From positions 1 to 26,752 of IMG/VR virus record IMGVR_UViG_3300024518_001496: DNA of 26,752 bases; one strand, written 5' to 3'. Origin of the DNA: a virus. The stretch's first letter is position 1, and the number at the start of each line of letters is the position of its first letter. The position numbers and the translations under genes are program-made. Positions 15,853 to 25,300 of the stretch are shown one piece after another. The notes below the pieces were generated by a model. It saw only the letters and a list, made by a program, of their open reading frames with translations, was not told the origin of the DNA and did not search any database.

Positions 15853-16706
15853 GTTGGAAGTATCCTTTTTCTCAGCTTACTGAGGGTGGTGTCGTTGAGA
15901 TTGATGGCTTAAACCGTGGCTTTCTTCAGGCTGTTAATGAGGTTCAAGGCCAGCTTAATGAGCATAACTGGGATAAAGCGGCTGTACGTTCGATAATAAG
16001 AAATCCAACGGCTTCACCCAACCCCGCCCTTTGGGATCCAACGCTCAGGCTTAATTTTACGAGCGATACTTTTTTAACTGAAGATGCGTTCTTCTCTTAT
16101 CAAGCCCCGGCAGTGGGAACTGCCATCGGACAGAACACGGTTATTAACGACGGTTCCGTAGACGCAGGTACAGGACCGAATAAGAACACAGCACCTACTA
16201 TCTTCGATCCCGTGGAGTGGCTGACTGTGGGAAGAGCCGATCAGATCGGATGGGCCGGGGCATGGGCGGTCCCCGGTGATCTCCGCTGGCATATTATGAG
16301 TGAAGAAAGCTTTCCTTGTGCAACTCAGTTTTTCGCTAAAACGGAAATGCAGATATACATCCTACTTTCTTTTCAGTGGCTTGGGATAAGGCCAAGCGCA
16401 GGTTCGATGTTCGGCTTAGAACTTAACGGTAATTTACTTACCGAGAGTATTATTGGGTCAGGTGACCTACAGATAGAACCCTATAATAGGAGCATCGACG
16501 GCACCACTCCCTCACCAGAGAGGATGGAGGCGGCACCAAATCTTTGCCCTGATTCATACCTTGGCTGGCCTTTTTGTGTGGAGGCTGTTGTCACAGTTCC
16601 TCCTGGAGTGACAACGGTAGCCGGTGTGGTGCGTAGGTGTGCCTCCGATAATACACCAAATGCTATTGGTTCGAGAGAGCTAATCGTACTTAAGTTAGGG
16701 AGGTAG
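15849..16706 (+). CDS. Fibre/appendage-like structural protein, paralogue 1 of 3
   Basis: A 285-residue protein starting in an ATGA overlap with the nozzle gene. The N-terminus has an F-x-x-L-T-E-x-x-x-x-E-x-x-x-LN-x-x-F pattern with a short helix (GLNRGFLQAVNEVQGQLNEH), probably the virion attachment part. The remainder is beta-rich, with QIYILLSFQWLGIRPSAGSM near the middle, and ends with a conserved-looking pair of strands: a Pro-Gly turn VPPGVTTVAGVVRR, then SRELIVLKLGR. The same order is found in the next two genes, so the three appear to be diverged copies. The fold is probably a jelly-roll-like sandwich used for surface binding. The role as a tail or head fibre is inferred from position after the nozzle gene. 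Confidence 0.6.
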   Translation: MSWKYPFSQLTEGGVVEIDGLNRGFLQAVNEVQGQLNEHNWDKAAVRSIIRNPTASPNPALWDPTLRLNFTSDTFLTEDAFFSYQAPAVGTAIGQNTVINDGSVDAGTGPNKNTAPTIFDPVEWLTVGRADQIGWAGAWAVPGDLRWHIMSEESFPCATQFFAKTEMQIYILLSFQWLGIRPSAGSMFGLELNGNLLTESIIGSGDLQIEPYNRSIDGTTPSPERMEAAPNLCPDSYLGWPFCVEAVVTVPPGVTTVAGVVRRCASDNTPNAIGSRELIVLKLGR

Positions 16707-16708
16707 CT

Positions 16709-17557
16709 ATGCCTGAGATTAAGTTTGATCCTTTTTTAGAGGAAGAAGCTTTTACAGCAGACTCACTCAACAATCGGTTTGATGATGTAGCTAATGGGAT
16801 CAATGACATTGTCGTTGATGGGATTGCTGAAGGGGCATTAACAGGCGTCCACTTGCAAGGCGGAGTGGTTTTAGTTGACACAATAGAGTTCCCTTATGCG
16901 AATCCTGCAAGTGGGTTTTACTTCTGCAACACCATTGCTGGTATGCCAGGAACCGGAACTTGCTACTATAATGGTGCTGGAGGAGGAGGGACGTACTGGG
17001 ATTCTCAACTTAATGATGGCGACTGGACCCCTATCGTAGACGATACTGGGCAGGAACTAAAGATCTCTTTCAATGCGATACAGTTAAACAGTCCGACGTA
17101 TGATCTTACCGAAGGGATCGCTGGGATCCTGGTCATGTTGAATGTGGAAGTTGGGTTCGTAGGGGCTATGCTTGCAGACCCACAAAATCCAGGCCAGTTT
17201 ATAACTGGTGATAAAAAGGAAGTCGGAGTCGCGATTGCCCTCCAAGGACAGTCAATCGGCCCTTTATTTGAGTGGAACCATATTCGGACTTCCACAGGAG
17301 CAAATACAAATCTACGTACGACTAGGACGATTTCAGCTAGCGGAGATAGGAATGTCCCTGAAGGTCAATGGATCTGGGCAGACGTACCCATACGTACTCT
17401 TATTACTGGTGACGACATAAGTAGCTGGACCGGAAACGCTATCTTGGGTGTACGCGGGGTGATTTCTGTTATCCTTACTGATACCAGGATGCGAGGCAAC
17501 GTTAAGCTTAGGAATGCAAATCTTAGCATCTTTCTGTTAAGATCGGTCTTGGACTAA
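16709..17557 (+). CDS. Fibre/appendage-like structural protein, paralogue 2 of 3
   Basis: A 282-residue protein with a strong GGGAGGT site before ATG 16709, two bases after the previous stop. The N-terminus reads FDPFLEEEAFTADSLNNRFD, matching the pattern of its neighbours (F-x-x-x-x-E-x-x-x-x-x-x-S-L-N), and leads to a short helix. The middle is Gly- and Asn-rich (YNGAGGGGTYWDSQL). A strand region (AGILVMLNVEVGFVGAMLAD) and a C-terminal end of LRNANLSIFLLRSVLD follow, in the same order and size as in the other two. Pairwise identity looks low by eye, so the duplication is old or only the fold is shared. It is likely part of a receptor-binding or head/tail decoration structure. Confidence 0.6.
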   Translation: MPEIKFDPFLEEEAFTADSLNNRFDDVANGINDIVVDGIAEGALTGVHLQGGVVLVDTIEFPYANPASGFYFCNTIAGMPGTGTCYYNGAGGGGTYWDSQLNDGDWTPIVDDTGQELKISFNAIQLNSPTYDLTEGIAGILVMLNVEVGFVGAMLADPQNPGQFITGDKKEVGVAIALQGQSIGPLFEWNHIRTSTGANTNLRTTRTISASGDRNVPEGQWIWADVPIRTLITGDDISSWTGNAILGVRGVISVILTDTRMRGNVKLRNANLSIFLLRSVLD

Positions 17558-17567
17558 GGAGGTTTGC

Positions 17568-18434
17568 ATGTCAGACATTGTTTACAAGCACCCACCTGGA
17601 AATGCACCCCTCATCACAGGGGGAGTACCAAATGCGTTGACTATTGAAGAGAATCTTTACTTCCCTAATGCATCTGGTGATTTAACTAGGGATTCTTTAG
17701 AGGCAGTGAATGGGCACCTTAGTGAGCGCAATCTTGAACCAGACACACGTTTTGACCGCAGCCATGTACAGAGAGGTGAATTCACAGGCGCTGGTGCAGT
17801 AGGGTCAACGGCTAATCTTGATTTCTTTGATACGTCTTTTTATTGGAATCAAATACGGAGAGAAGCATGGCCACTAGAGGATCCGGTGGCCCCAAACGTA
17901 CCGACAGACACTCAGCTAATGCCAAAACATATCGCAATACCCGGTGCATGTTGTACCTTTTATGTACCTGAGTCAGCTACGGATAAGGGTTCTGTCCTTC
18001 TTAGTTGGAACATTGGTTGGTTTAATGATGGTTGCTTCACACGGGGTGAGCTTTATACGTCTAATGTGTCACGCATACAGTTATTTTGGGACGATGTGCC
18101 GCAGCAGACACAAAAACGAGTGTGCCCCCCTGCGGTGGTTGTTGAGACAGATCCACCTGAGCTACCGCAGCAGTATGCTATGTTCCTTTCTAGCCGAGAC
18201 TTCGCCCGTACATACACAGGGCATAAGTTGATTAAAGAGGTAGAGCCGGGATGGCATACAGCGGCTTTGAAGATTAGTTGCCCAAATGGGTCACAGGAAG
18301 GGGCAGGGGAGCAAGGGGAAAGCTGGATCCCTATATATGAGAGTAGGCCTACGAATAGAGTCAGGCAGACTCGTGTAAGGGTACGCTCTATGAGATATAT
18401 CTGGTTCAAGAATGTTAATGATGTGGTCCCGTAA
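17568..18434 (+). CDS. Fibre/appendage-like structural protein, paralogue 3 of 3
   Basis: A 288-residue protein with the best ribosome binding site in the window (AAGGAGGT before ATG 17568). An N-terminal extension of some 25 residues precedes the shared part, YFPNASGDLTRDSLEAVNGH, followed by LSERNLEPDTRFDRSH, a common N-x-H/x-N helix-turn motif in phage fibre N-termini. A strand block, KGSVLLSWNIGWFNDGCFTR, corresponds to similar blocks in paralogues 1 and 2. The end has a P-G-W-H-T-A-A-L-K strand, then TRVRVRSMRYIWFKN. The strand/P-G-turn/strand pattern is common to beta-sandwich appendage proteins. It is the last of the triplet; a Lys-rich protein follows after 10 bases. Confidence 0.6.
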   Translation: MSDIVYKHPPGNAPLITGGVPNALTIEENLYFPNASGDLTRDSLEAVNGHLSERNLEPDTRFDRSHVQRGEFTGAGAVGSTANLDFFDTSFYWNQIRREAWPLEDPVAPNVPTDTQLMPKHIAIPGACCTFYVPESATDKGSVLLSWNIGWFNDGCFTRGELYTSNVSRIQLFWDDVPQQTQKRVCPPAVVVETDPPELPQQYAMFLSSRDFARTYTGHKLIKEVEPGWHTAALKISCPNGSQEGAGEQGESWIPIYESRPTNRVRQTRVRVRSMRYIWFKNVNDVVP

Positions 18435-18444
18435 GGAGTAGCAG

Positions 18445-19425
18445 ATGGCTATCGGTAAGAAAGCAAAAGAAAAAGCAGCAGCAAAAAAGTTAGATGAGAC
18501 CCTTAATAAGTATCTGCGGATAAACCCTGCTAACGGAAAGAAGCAGCAAGAGACGGCTAAAGCTAAGGAGACTAAGGCTAAGGCGGATACTAAAGAGCTA
18601 GGAACATCTGGGGATGACACCGAGGCAATACGAACGCTTCCTGAAGCTGAAGCTGAAGCTAAGCCAAAAGCTAAGCCTAAGCCTAAGCCAAAGCCAAAAG
18701 CTGCGACTAAGCCTAAGCCTAAGCCTAAGCCAGATGCGTCTTCTGCCATTACGGACAAAGGAAGGTTGGACGTAGCTAAGGATAATCTAGCTTACGAGAA
18801 TACTCTTCTTTCCAATGAAGAATACGAGGCGGAAGTAGAAGCAATGAGGGTTCAGATGGCAGCAGAAAAGGCTGAGTTTGATGCAGAAACAGCAGCTAGG
18901 CTGGAGGCTAGTCGAACGGGTAGCCCTACTGAAGGTAGGTGGGAAGGAGAGGAGTGGGTTAGTCCTGAAGATCTAGCAGAACGCAACCGTAGGATGTTTC
19001 ACGAGGACTCCATTGCCGATTGGGCAGACAAGCAAATGGTTAGAAATCGCCAGCTTCACGCCTTACTTGAGCTTCAGCGACAGCTACAAACGAGCGTCGT
19101 TGAGGGTGCCGAGGAGGAAGTTGCCGCAGAGGATCAAGCCATCGAAGATCAAAGGCGAGCAGAGAGACAGGGTGGAGACGCACGCAGGCTACGTGAGGAC
19201 CAAAGAAAGTGGGGTCAGGTAGGGGAATACCAGCCTCCACCTCCTGAAAGTGAATCGGATTACTATACCCAAACGTCTGAGTCTGAATATGAAATGCCTC
19301 GTCGCTTGCAGACAAGCGACTCTGGCTATGAGGAACGACGTTTAGGGACTAGCGAAAGTGTGCCTGCTACGCCTAGAGTAAGACGAGTATGGGACGGAGC
19401 CAAAAACCGGTGGGTGAACCAATGA
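18445..19425 (+). CDS. Lys-Pro-rich, coiled-coil and repeat protein
   Basis: A 326-residue protein with a good AAGGAG site before ATG 18445. The N-terminal 60 residues are Lys/Ala-rich. Residues 67-96 form an Ala/Glu/Lys-Pro repeat ending KPKPKPKPD. Residues about 120-270 are highly charged and helical, probably a coiled coil (AERNRRMFHEDSIADWADKQ, LLELQRQLQTSVVEGAEEEV). The C-terminus has three imperfect repeats of the type Q/G-TS-E/D-S-x-YE-x-RRL and ends VRRVWDGAKNRWVNQ. No enzyme motif is seen. The stop overlaps the next start (ATGA). Within a run of virion-internal-like genes, it is likely an internal head or ejection protein or an assembly linker. That is inference. Confidence 0.6.
   Translation: MAIGKKAKEKAAAKKLDETLNKYLRINPANGKKQQETAKAKETKAKADTKELGTSGDDTEAIRTLPEAEAEAKPKAKPKPKPKPKAATKPKPKPKPDASSAITDKGRLDVAKDNLAYENTLLSNEEYEAEVEAMRVQMAAEKAEFDAETAARLEASRTGSPTEGRWEGEEWVSPEDLAERNRRMFHEDSIADWADKQMVRNRQLHALLELQRQLQTSVVEGAEEEVAAEDQAIEDQRRAERQGGDARRLREDQRKWGQVGEYQPPPPESESDYYTQTSESEYEMPRRLQTSDSGYEERRLGTSESVPATPRVRRVWDGAKNRWVNQ
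18643..18732 (+). repeat. Lys-Pro/Ala-Glu low-complexity repeat tract
   Basis: Repeated GAAGCT, AAGCCT and AAGCCA codon pairs encode E-A and K-P dipeptides (residues 67-96 of the protein). Such Lys-Pro tracts form stiff, extended, basic spacers. The tract makes a long spurious Gly-Leu-rich reading frame on the other strand. Confidence 0.85.
19270..19365 (+). repeat. Three C-terminal (Q/G)TS(E/D)S repeats in the Lys-Pro-rich protein
   Basis: Units start at 19270 (QTSESEYEMPRRL), 19309 (QTSDSGYEERRL) and 19345 (GTSESVPATPR). Serines are coded by TCT in one unit and AGC or AGT in others, so identity is kept at the protein level. The motif is acidic-Ser/Tyr followed by RRL. Confidence 0.75.
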
Positions 19426-20672
19426 GTACCGCTAACATACTAAAAGGTTTAAAGTTTGCCGGTGGGCTTGCTCTAAAGGCTGCGCCGATGCTTGGCCCTG
19501 CGGCAGTTCCATTAGGAATTGCTTCTACGATAGCAGGAGGCGTAGTAGGAGGGGCACTTAAGGATAAGAAGAACGCAGCCCTTCAAGCCGCACTTAAAGC
19601 CGAGACAGGCCCAGGTAGGGAAGCTGCCGCTGTAGCGGAAGCAGCTAACAGAGCTAACATCGGTAACCAGGCACTTGCTCCTCACATAATCGCGCAGGGA
19701 CCACAAGCGGGACGCTCAGGAGGACGGACGTTTGCTCCTTACTCAGGACAGAAAGCAGCAGAGAACCGGGAGCTTGTGCAGAAGACAATCGACAAGGCAG
19801 GCGCAAAGACAAAAGAAGCAACGGCTCAATCAATGAAAGATAGTGGCGATCGGCAGTTTGCTCTTAGAGCAGCAATCGAAGAGAATAAAGCTGCTCAGCG
19901 AACCGCGACAGACGAACAGTTATTTGGCGAACGTAACAAGAAGACAGGCGCACGGATGGGCGGAGGAGGCTTAGTCGGGGCAATCGGAGGCAAAGGTGGT
20001 GCCCTAGAGAAAGTTGTTGCTGACTGGAAAGCTAAGAATGACCCCTTTGGTGGGACAATGGCAGAGGTAGCTGAAGAAGCCACAGGAGGAGCACCTGCTG
20101 AAGCAGCCACCTATAAGGTACGCGAAGGGGATACCTTGGGTGAGATTGCCACAAAGAATAAAACTACTATTGAGGCATTACAGGCAGCAAACCCTGACCT
20201 CATTAAAAACCCCAATCTTATTGAGGAAGGCTGGCAGCTAAAGATCCCAGGTACAGAAGCACCAGCAGCCGCCGCAGCTAGCGGAAGCGCCCAAGCAGCC
20301 GCAGCACCCACTCAGGAGGCACCTGCCCGCCCAAATATGTACCGTGATGTTAGGGATCAGTTTAGGGAAAGAAAAGAAGCACGGGAAGAGGAGCGCAGGG
20401 TCGAGGGCATCCTTGAGGAGGATGCTGCTACGGAAGCAGAGATAGGAGCAGAAAATGCACCACCAACCCTTGATGTAGCAAACTTATACCGACAGAGATT
20501 ACGTCAACAATACGGAAGCTTACCGCAGGAAACTCAAGTTTATCTGGATAGAACATTGCACCCTGAGAGTTGGGTTGAGCGATCCCCCGAAGACCAAAAA
20601 GCGATGATCAATATAATGACCACGATATTTGAGACCCAAGGGTTTAATACTGACGTAAGAATCGGGGATTAG
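19422..20672 (+). CDS. LysM-domain virion protein (putative internal/ejection protein)
   Basis: The start is set at ATG 19422, in an ATGA overlap with the previous stop, giving 416 residues. An upstream ATG at 19389 in the same frame lies within the previous gene and is less likely. Residues 5-42 are hydrophobic and Gly/Ala-rich (LKGLKFAGGLALKAAPMLGP, then GIASTIAGGVVGGALKD), like a membrane-interacting or glycine-zipper segment. A LysM domain spans residues about 230-277: YKVREGDTLGEIATKNKTTI, then ALQAANPDLI and a GWQLKIPG end. LysM binds peptidoglycan N-acetylglucosamine chains. The parts around it are Ala- and Lys-rich and probably disordered or helical. No catalytic lysin domain is visible. 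A role in cell-wall contact during DNA entry is plausible. Confidence 0.75.
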   Translation: MSTANILKGLKFAGGLALKAAPMLGPAAVPLGIASTIAGGVVGGALKDKKNAALQAALKAETGPGREAAAVAEAANRANIGNQALAPHIIAQGPQAGRSGGRTFAPYSGQKAAENRELVQKTIDKAGAKTKEATAQSMKDSGDRQFALRAAIEENKAAQRTATDEQLFGERNKKTGARMGGGGLVGAIGGKGGALEKVVADWKAKNDPFGGTMAEVAEEATGGAPAEAATYKVREGDTLGEIATKNKTTIEALQAANPDLIKNPNLIEEGWQLKIPGTEAPAAAAASGSAQAAAAPTQEAPARPNMYRDVRDQFRERKEAREEERRVEGILEEDAATEAEIGAENAPPTLDVANLYRQRLRQQYGSLPQETQVYLDRTLHPESWVERSPEDQKAMINIMTTIFETQGFNTDVRIGD

Positions 20673-20674
20673 CG

Positions 20675-22324
20675 ATGCCAACTTTAGATGAAATGCTTAC
20701 TGTCTACTCAGGCAAGAAGAGGATGCGTACGCAGAAGACGATGCAAGACATCGGTGATGCTCTCCTCGGTCAGCCCGCAGAGGATGAGGAAAGGTTTACT
20801 TCTAAGGAGAAGATTGCTCTCTATATTAAGCTGGAAGAGCTTCGCAATACACGAGTAAAGCAGGCCCAAGCAAAAGCTGCTGGGGATGCGAAACTAGCAG
20901 CAAGGTATCAAAAGGATGGGGATGTTGATGCGAGAACAGCCGCTTCACTGGCTGCTACTGCACTTGGTTCCAAAGATAAAGCGGCGAAAGCAAAAGCCGC
21001 CCGATTTGCCATAGGTGTGGAGCAGGCAAGCAAAGATCTGAAGGAAGCTAGAGCCTTTGGGGAAATGAGTGACGCACTAAAACCGACAGCAGCTAAACAA
21101 ATTGAAGACCAGCGAGTGTCTCTTAAGCTGGGAGGGGCAGAAATTACCCCTTCAAAAGCGAAGACTATTGTAGGTCTATTGAATAAATTCAAGGGCAATG
21201 ACAGTGACTTTTTTGGTTTCTTTAACACTCTCGCCACAAGTGGTGTGTGGGGAGAAGGACCGGATGCTTTTATGGCAGAGTTGCAGGATGCAGCACAGCG
21301 GGAATGGGGTGCTTCGACTGGGCTCGCTGAGCATATTAAAGCATACAACGACATAAAAGGGTACATAGATGCAGATGGTAAGGCTCATGGGAAGTACGCT
21401 ATAGCACAAGCAAATATACCGGTCTTAGAAGCAAGGATCGAGACCGAACAGGCCAAAACTTTTCGCGTTGGAGGTACTTCTGCTCGACAGCATAAAGAGA
21501 TGTTTGAGTTTATGCGGGGTGTGACCGCCGATACAACAGATGAAGAGCTTGGGCTGCTGCTGAGTCAGTTGGGTATGGGGGGAGCCCCAGGGCCGTCTGA
21601 CTATGAGATGAAGATACTTGAAGAGTTAAATGGAGAAGGCTTAACAGAACAGCGAGATAAGATCATATCTTCCCCTGAGTTTGCTGCCTGGTTTAAAGAC
21701 TCAGGTTACCGAGACCCACTTACTGCCTTCAAAGCTCGGCTACGAGAAAGGCAGCAAGAGATTAAAGCATCGAAGAAACATGACAAGTTTTACGATCAGC
21801 TAAAGCGAATGGGCTACGATGATGCAACAGCACGAGAGTTTGCCAAGGCTCGTATGGGAGAGTGGCAAGACCGTAAGGATCGCTTTGTTCCTCGTCCTAA
21901 AGACAAGCCAAAGCTGACAGCTTCTTCTCTTGCAGCAGGTGTGGATGCACAGGGAGCCCTTGAGGATAAACTTAAGAAGCGCCAGGTAAAGAAAGCTGAA
22001 CGTAACCAAGCAAAATCGTTAGCTAGAGAAGCAGAAGCAACAGAAGCAAGAGATGAGATGAAAAGTCTTCAAGCTGTTAACGAGGATATTGAGAAAAAGT
22101 ATCGGGAAGTGTTTGGTCTCCAACAAGCTCTGGGCGGAAAGGGAGCCGATACAGTATTAAAGGGCATGAGTGAGACAGAAGAAGTCTCACTAGAGGGCAC
22201 CGATAAAGGGAGGGTCGCACCTGCTGGACAAACCCCCTTGATGCAGAAGATGATCGAGGCCCGAAAAGCACGCTTGCTAAGAGAAGCACAACAAAAGAAA
22301 GACGAGACTGAGGCTTCAAAATGA
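20675..22324 (+). CDS. Coiled-coil internal virion-like protein
   Basis: A 549-residue protein beginning two bases after the previous stop, without a strong ribosome binding site, so it is probably translated by coupling. It is rich in Ala, Lys, Glu and Gln and appears almost wholly helical, with long charged helices (IKLEELRNTRVKQAQAKAAG) and a Lys/Glu-rich C-terminal coiled coil (KKAERNQAKSLAREAEATEA). The region about 230-330 has more compact sequence (VRGVTADTT-type loops and LGLLLSQLGMGGAPGPSDYE). No enzyme motif is recognised. Size, composition and place between a LysM protein and a giant protein match the internal core/ejection protein sets of podoviruses. The stop overlaps the next start as ATGA. 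Confidence 0.6.
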   Translation: MPTLDEMLTVYSGKKRMRTQKTMQDIGDALLGQPAEDEERFTSKEKIALYIKLEELRNTRVKQAQAKAAGDAKLAARYQKDGDVDARTAASLAATALGSKDKAAKAKAARFAIGVEQASKDLKEARAFGEMSDALKPTAAKQIEDQRVSLKLGGAEITPSKAKTIVGLLNKFKGNDSDFFGFFNTLATSGVWGEGPDAFMAELQDAAQREWGASTGLAEHIKAYNDIKGYIDADGKAHGKYAIAQANIPVLEARIETEQAKTFRVGGTSARQHKEMFEFMRGVTADTTDEELGLLLSQLGMGGAPGPSDYEMKILEELNGEGLTEQRDKIISSPEFAAWFKDSGYRDPLTAFKARLRERQQEIKASKKHDKFYDQLKRMGYDDATAREFAKARMGEWQDRKDRFVPRPKDKPKLTASSLAAGVDAQGALEDKLKKRQVKKAERNQAKSLAREAEATEARDEMKSLQAVNEDIEKKYREVFGLQQALGGKGADTVLKGMSETEEVSLEGTDKGRVAPAGQTPLMQKMIEARKARLLREAQQKKDETEASK

Positions 22325-25300
22325 GCGCGTTTGATGATCCGTTACGTGGGATGGGGCCTCTTTCGCCAGCCGAACAGGCAGCTTTTGACGCTAAGATAAA
22401 GGCTATCAGGGCACGCACTGAGCCTGAGCCTGAAGTGGAAGCGGAAGAGCCGACTGAAACTGAGTCCCTAAAGAGTGAGATGAGCCGTAAGCGTGTACGG
22501 GAGATGGGGGCACAAGAAGCTTATAAGCAACCAAAGTACCTTAGCGCATTCGGGGAGGGGCTCAACTTAGACACTTTTCTAGGCGAACTAGGAAAGAAAC
22601 CAGAGCTATGGAAAGACGAGAATGTACAGAAGCTTGCTGAGATTGAGTTAAAGAAACGGTTTGGTTATATCCAACCAAAAGAGAAAGCCCCTCAACTCTA
22701 CTCGATGCTGGTTGCTAGCGAAAAGGCTAAGGAATCTTTAGACCTAGCACGCGACAAGCTGACACCAAAAGACCTACAGGTCTGGGGTGCAGAGTATACA
22801 GACGCAGAAGGTAACCCGCAGTACCTAGAACTCTCACGCATAAAGACCGAGAAAGAAACAGAAGCTGCTAAGCATCGACGTTTTACTAAAGGAATTGAAA
22901 AGGTAGGTACTCCTGAAGGGGTACTAGAAACAATCAATGTCATTCCAGCAGATCTCCAAAAGGCTCTGGCTAACTCTAAATTAGAGTGGCAGCTACTTCA
23001 AGAGTTATCCGACAAGGTAGGTCGAGGTTTGACTTTTGAAGAGGCTATCACCCGAACGGACACCCCGGAAGGTAGACGGCTGGCCCAGATAGCTGAGCAT
23101 AAACGTAAGCGCGGCGCACGTTTTGCTCTCCCTCTCACAGACTCACTGCAAGGGGACACTGCAATTGACGTAAATGACTCCATTCGGCGCTTATCATTAG
23201 CTTATGAGTCAGAAGAAATGGCCCGATTAAAGCGGACCTTTAAGAGCCTGTCCAAGGAGGAATATGCGGATCTCAATGATAGGTCCATAGAACGCGCAAA
23301 GAAACGAATGCGGGAGATCACAGCTTTAAATACAGGAACCCTTTGGGTTGATGTGGATCCTGACGGTACAACCCGGAATATTATCAACAACCCAGCCTGG
23401 GCAGGTGGAAGGGTAACGGCACCTATTAGGGCAATGTGGGCTGGTCTACAGACGCAGGATCAATACTTTGGTCGAGCCCCAGAGACTCTCGGTAAGGAAG
23501 GGGGTCTCGAATGGTTTGGTAGACAAGCTCTCTCGACGATGGTGGGAGCAGCACTTCACGCCGGGGAATGGGGAAGTGACGAGCATATCAAACTTATCCG
23601 TGAGGGCTACGACATTACTGATGACTTCGGTATCGTAGCTAAGTTCCTCACACCTAAGTTCTTAGAGCGAGAGCAGCTAGGGAACAGAGGCCCAGAGGTG
23701 GCTCTTGGACTAGCAGGGATGTTTGGTCTTATTCTCTTGGACCCAGACATCTTAACGCTACCAATCTTCGCTGCTACGAAACCTGTGAAAGCGTTATGGA
23801 GGTCCGGTAGGATCCCTTTAACTAGGGTACATAAGCTACAGAAAACACAGAAGCTAGCGAGAGAGCAGAGTCTGCTACCAGACGAGGCTCTCTTAAGACC
23901 AAAGCTGGAGGATCCCACTGAGTTTGATTCCTCTATAGCAACTCATATCAACGAGTTACGTCATCAGGACCAAGCACTAGGTGACTATGCTGCCGCAGCA
24001 GTAGGGCTACGTGTTGGCACCGAGCCAGTGCAAGAGGTCCATCTTGTCGGGCTACAAAGAGGTAAAGAAGCTGCCCGGAAGAAGATTGAGGAACTTGAGG
24101 GAAAGATCAAGCTATCAGAGGACGCAGACAGAGTACGTTGGCTTAAAGAAGAGAAGTTCAGGACTGAAGTTAAGCTGGTAGAGACAGAGCTTGAAGCGGC
24201 TGACATTGCTTTAGACGCAGCGAAAGCTACTATGAAGCTAGAGACAGATCTTTTGAATGTTAAGCCAGGGTTCGTCTTAAAAGACAAAGCCGGGAAGGTA
24301 CTGACCTTTCCCCTCTTTTCACAGCGACTGAAAGGTTTAGAGAAAGGATTACCAGTAGCCGCAGAGAGGATTCGCCAACAACTAGAAGAACTCCCTGAGC
24401 TTACAGAAGCGTTGAGAAAAACCTATGACACTGGTATTTCAACAGAGAAACTATCCATATTACACTATTACCTTAAAACTAAAGCCGTTAGGAACGCTGA
24501 TGGGACTTACGATGGAGGGCTTAAAGGGCTACGCCAGCCTAAACCAGGACCAGGGTGGTCTAAAAAAGGCGCAAGGGTAATCGGCATTAAAGAGGAGCTA
24601 GTCCTCCAAGGCTGGACAAAAGCCCAGGCAGAGGCTGCGACTGATCTTCTTATGCTCCCTAAGCCTGCCACCAGCTTACGGTTCTTGGAGCGAGGAGCCT
24701 TATTCGAAGCCCAACAGGCTAACCTAATCTGGTTTCAGAAACACGCAGGCTTTATGCTTGCACAGAGCAGGCTTCAAAAGATGCGTATCCAACAGGCTCG
24801 CTTGGCCCAGCGGTTAAACGCTAAGGCAGGAGTTAAGCCAGGGAAGTTTACACCTAAAGGGAAACCTGCGAAGACCCGCGCTGGCTTAGCTGAAAGACTA
24901 CAGAAGATGCAGGCTAAGCACACCAAGCAAGCTATCAGGGCTGCGGGTGCAAAGGCAGGCCACAAAGTAGCAATAGAAGGAGAACGACGTATCCTTAACG
25001 TCGAAGAGCTATACCGTGAGGAGATGGGTAAAGTTGCTGATCTGCTTGGTCTTATAATCAAGCACGCACGCACAGGGAAAACTCCTTTACAGGGTGTACA
25101 GTCTAGGATTACTGCCGGGGCAGACATCTTAGCCAAGGCGACAAAGAAAGAACTGGCTGAGTTTGAGAGGATAGTAGACCCAAACATCCTCGTAAAGTCC
25201 ATCGACGATACCTTTGACGAGACAGTTATGAACCCCTTTAAAGTCCAAGGAGGGGAAGAGGCCGCACGCTTCGGTCGAGTCATGGCGAAGCTGAAGGCTG

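Noticed and set aside
16875-16903. TTGACA inside the second appendage gene as a promoter
   Set aside because: No acceptable -10 hexamer at 16-18 bases, and it is deep within a coding sequence.
18643-18732. Possible CRISPR-like or tandem DNA repeat
   Set aside because: Units are 6-base codon pairs in frame with a gene, without spacers; this is a low-complexity peptide tract.
18291-18758. Minus-strand frame with a Gly-Leu/Ala-Ser repeat product resembling a membrane protein
   Set aside because: It is the reverse reading of the Lys-Pro and Ala-Glu codon repeats at 18643-18732.
19389-20672. ATG 19389 as the start of the LysM protein
   Set aside because: It lies within the upstream coding region, whereas ATG 19422 gives an ATGA overlap like several other junctions here.
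24774-25283. Minus-strand frames of 100-170 codons opposite the giant gene
   Set aside because: They are scattered, lack ribosome binding sites, and lie against a continuous plus-strand frame with consistent codon use.
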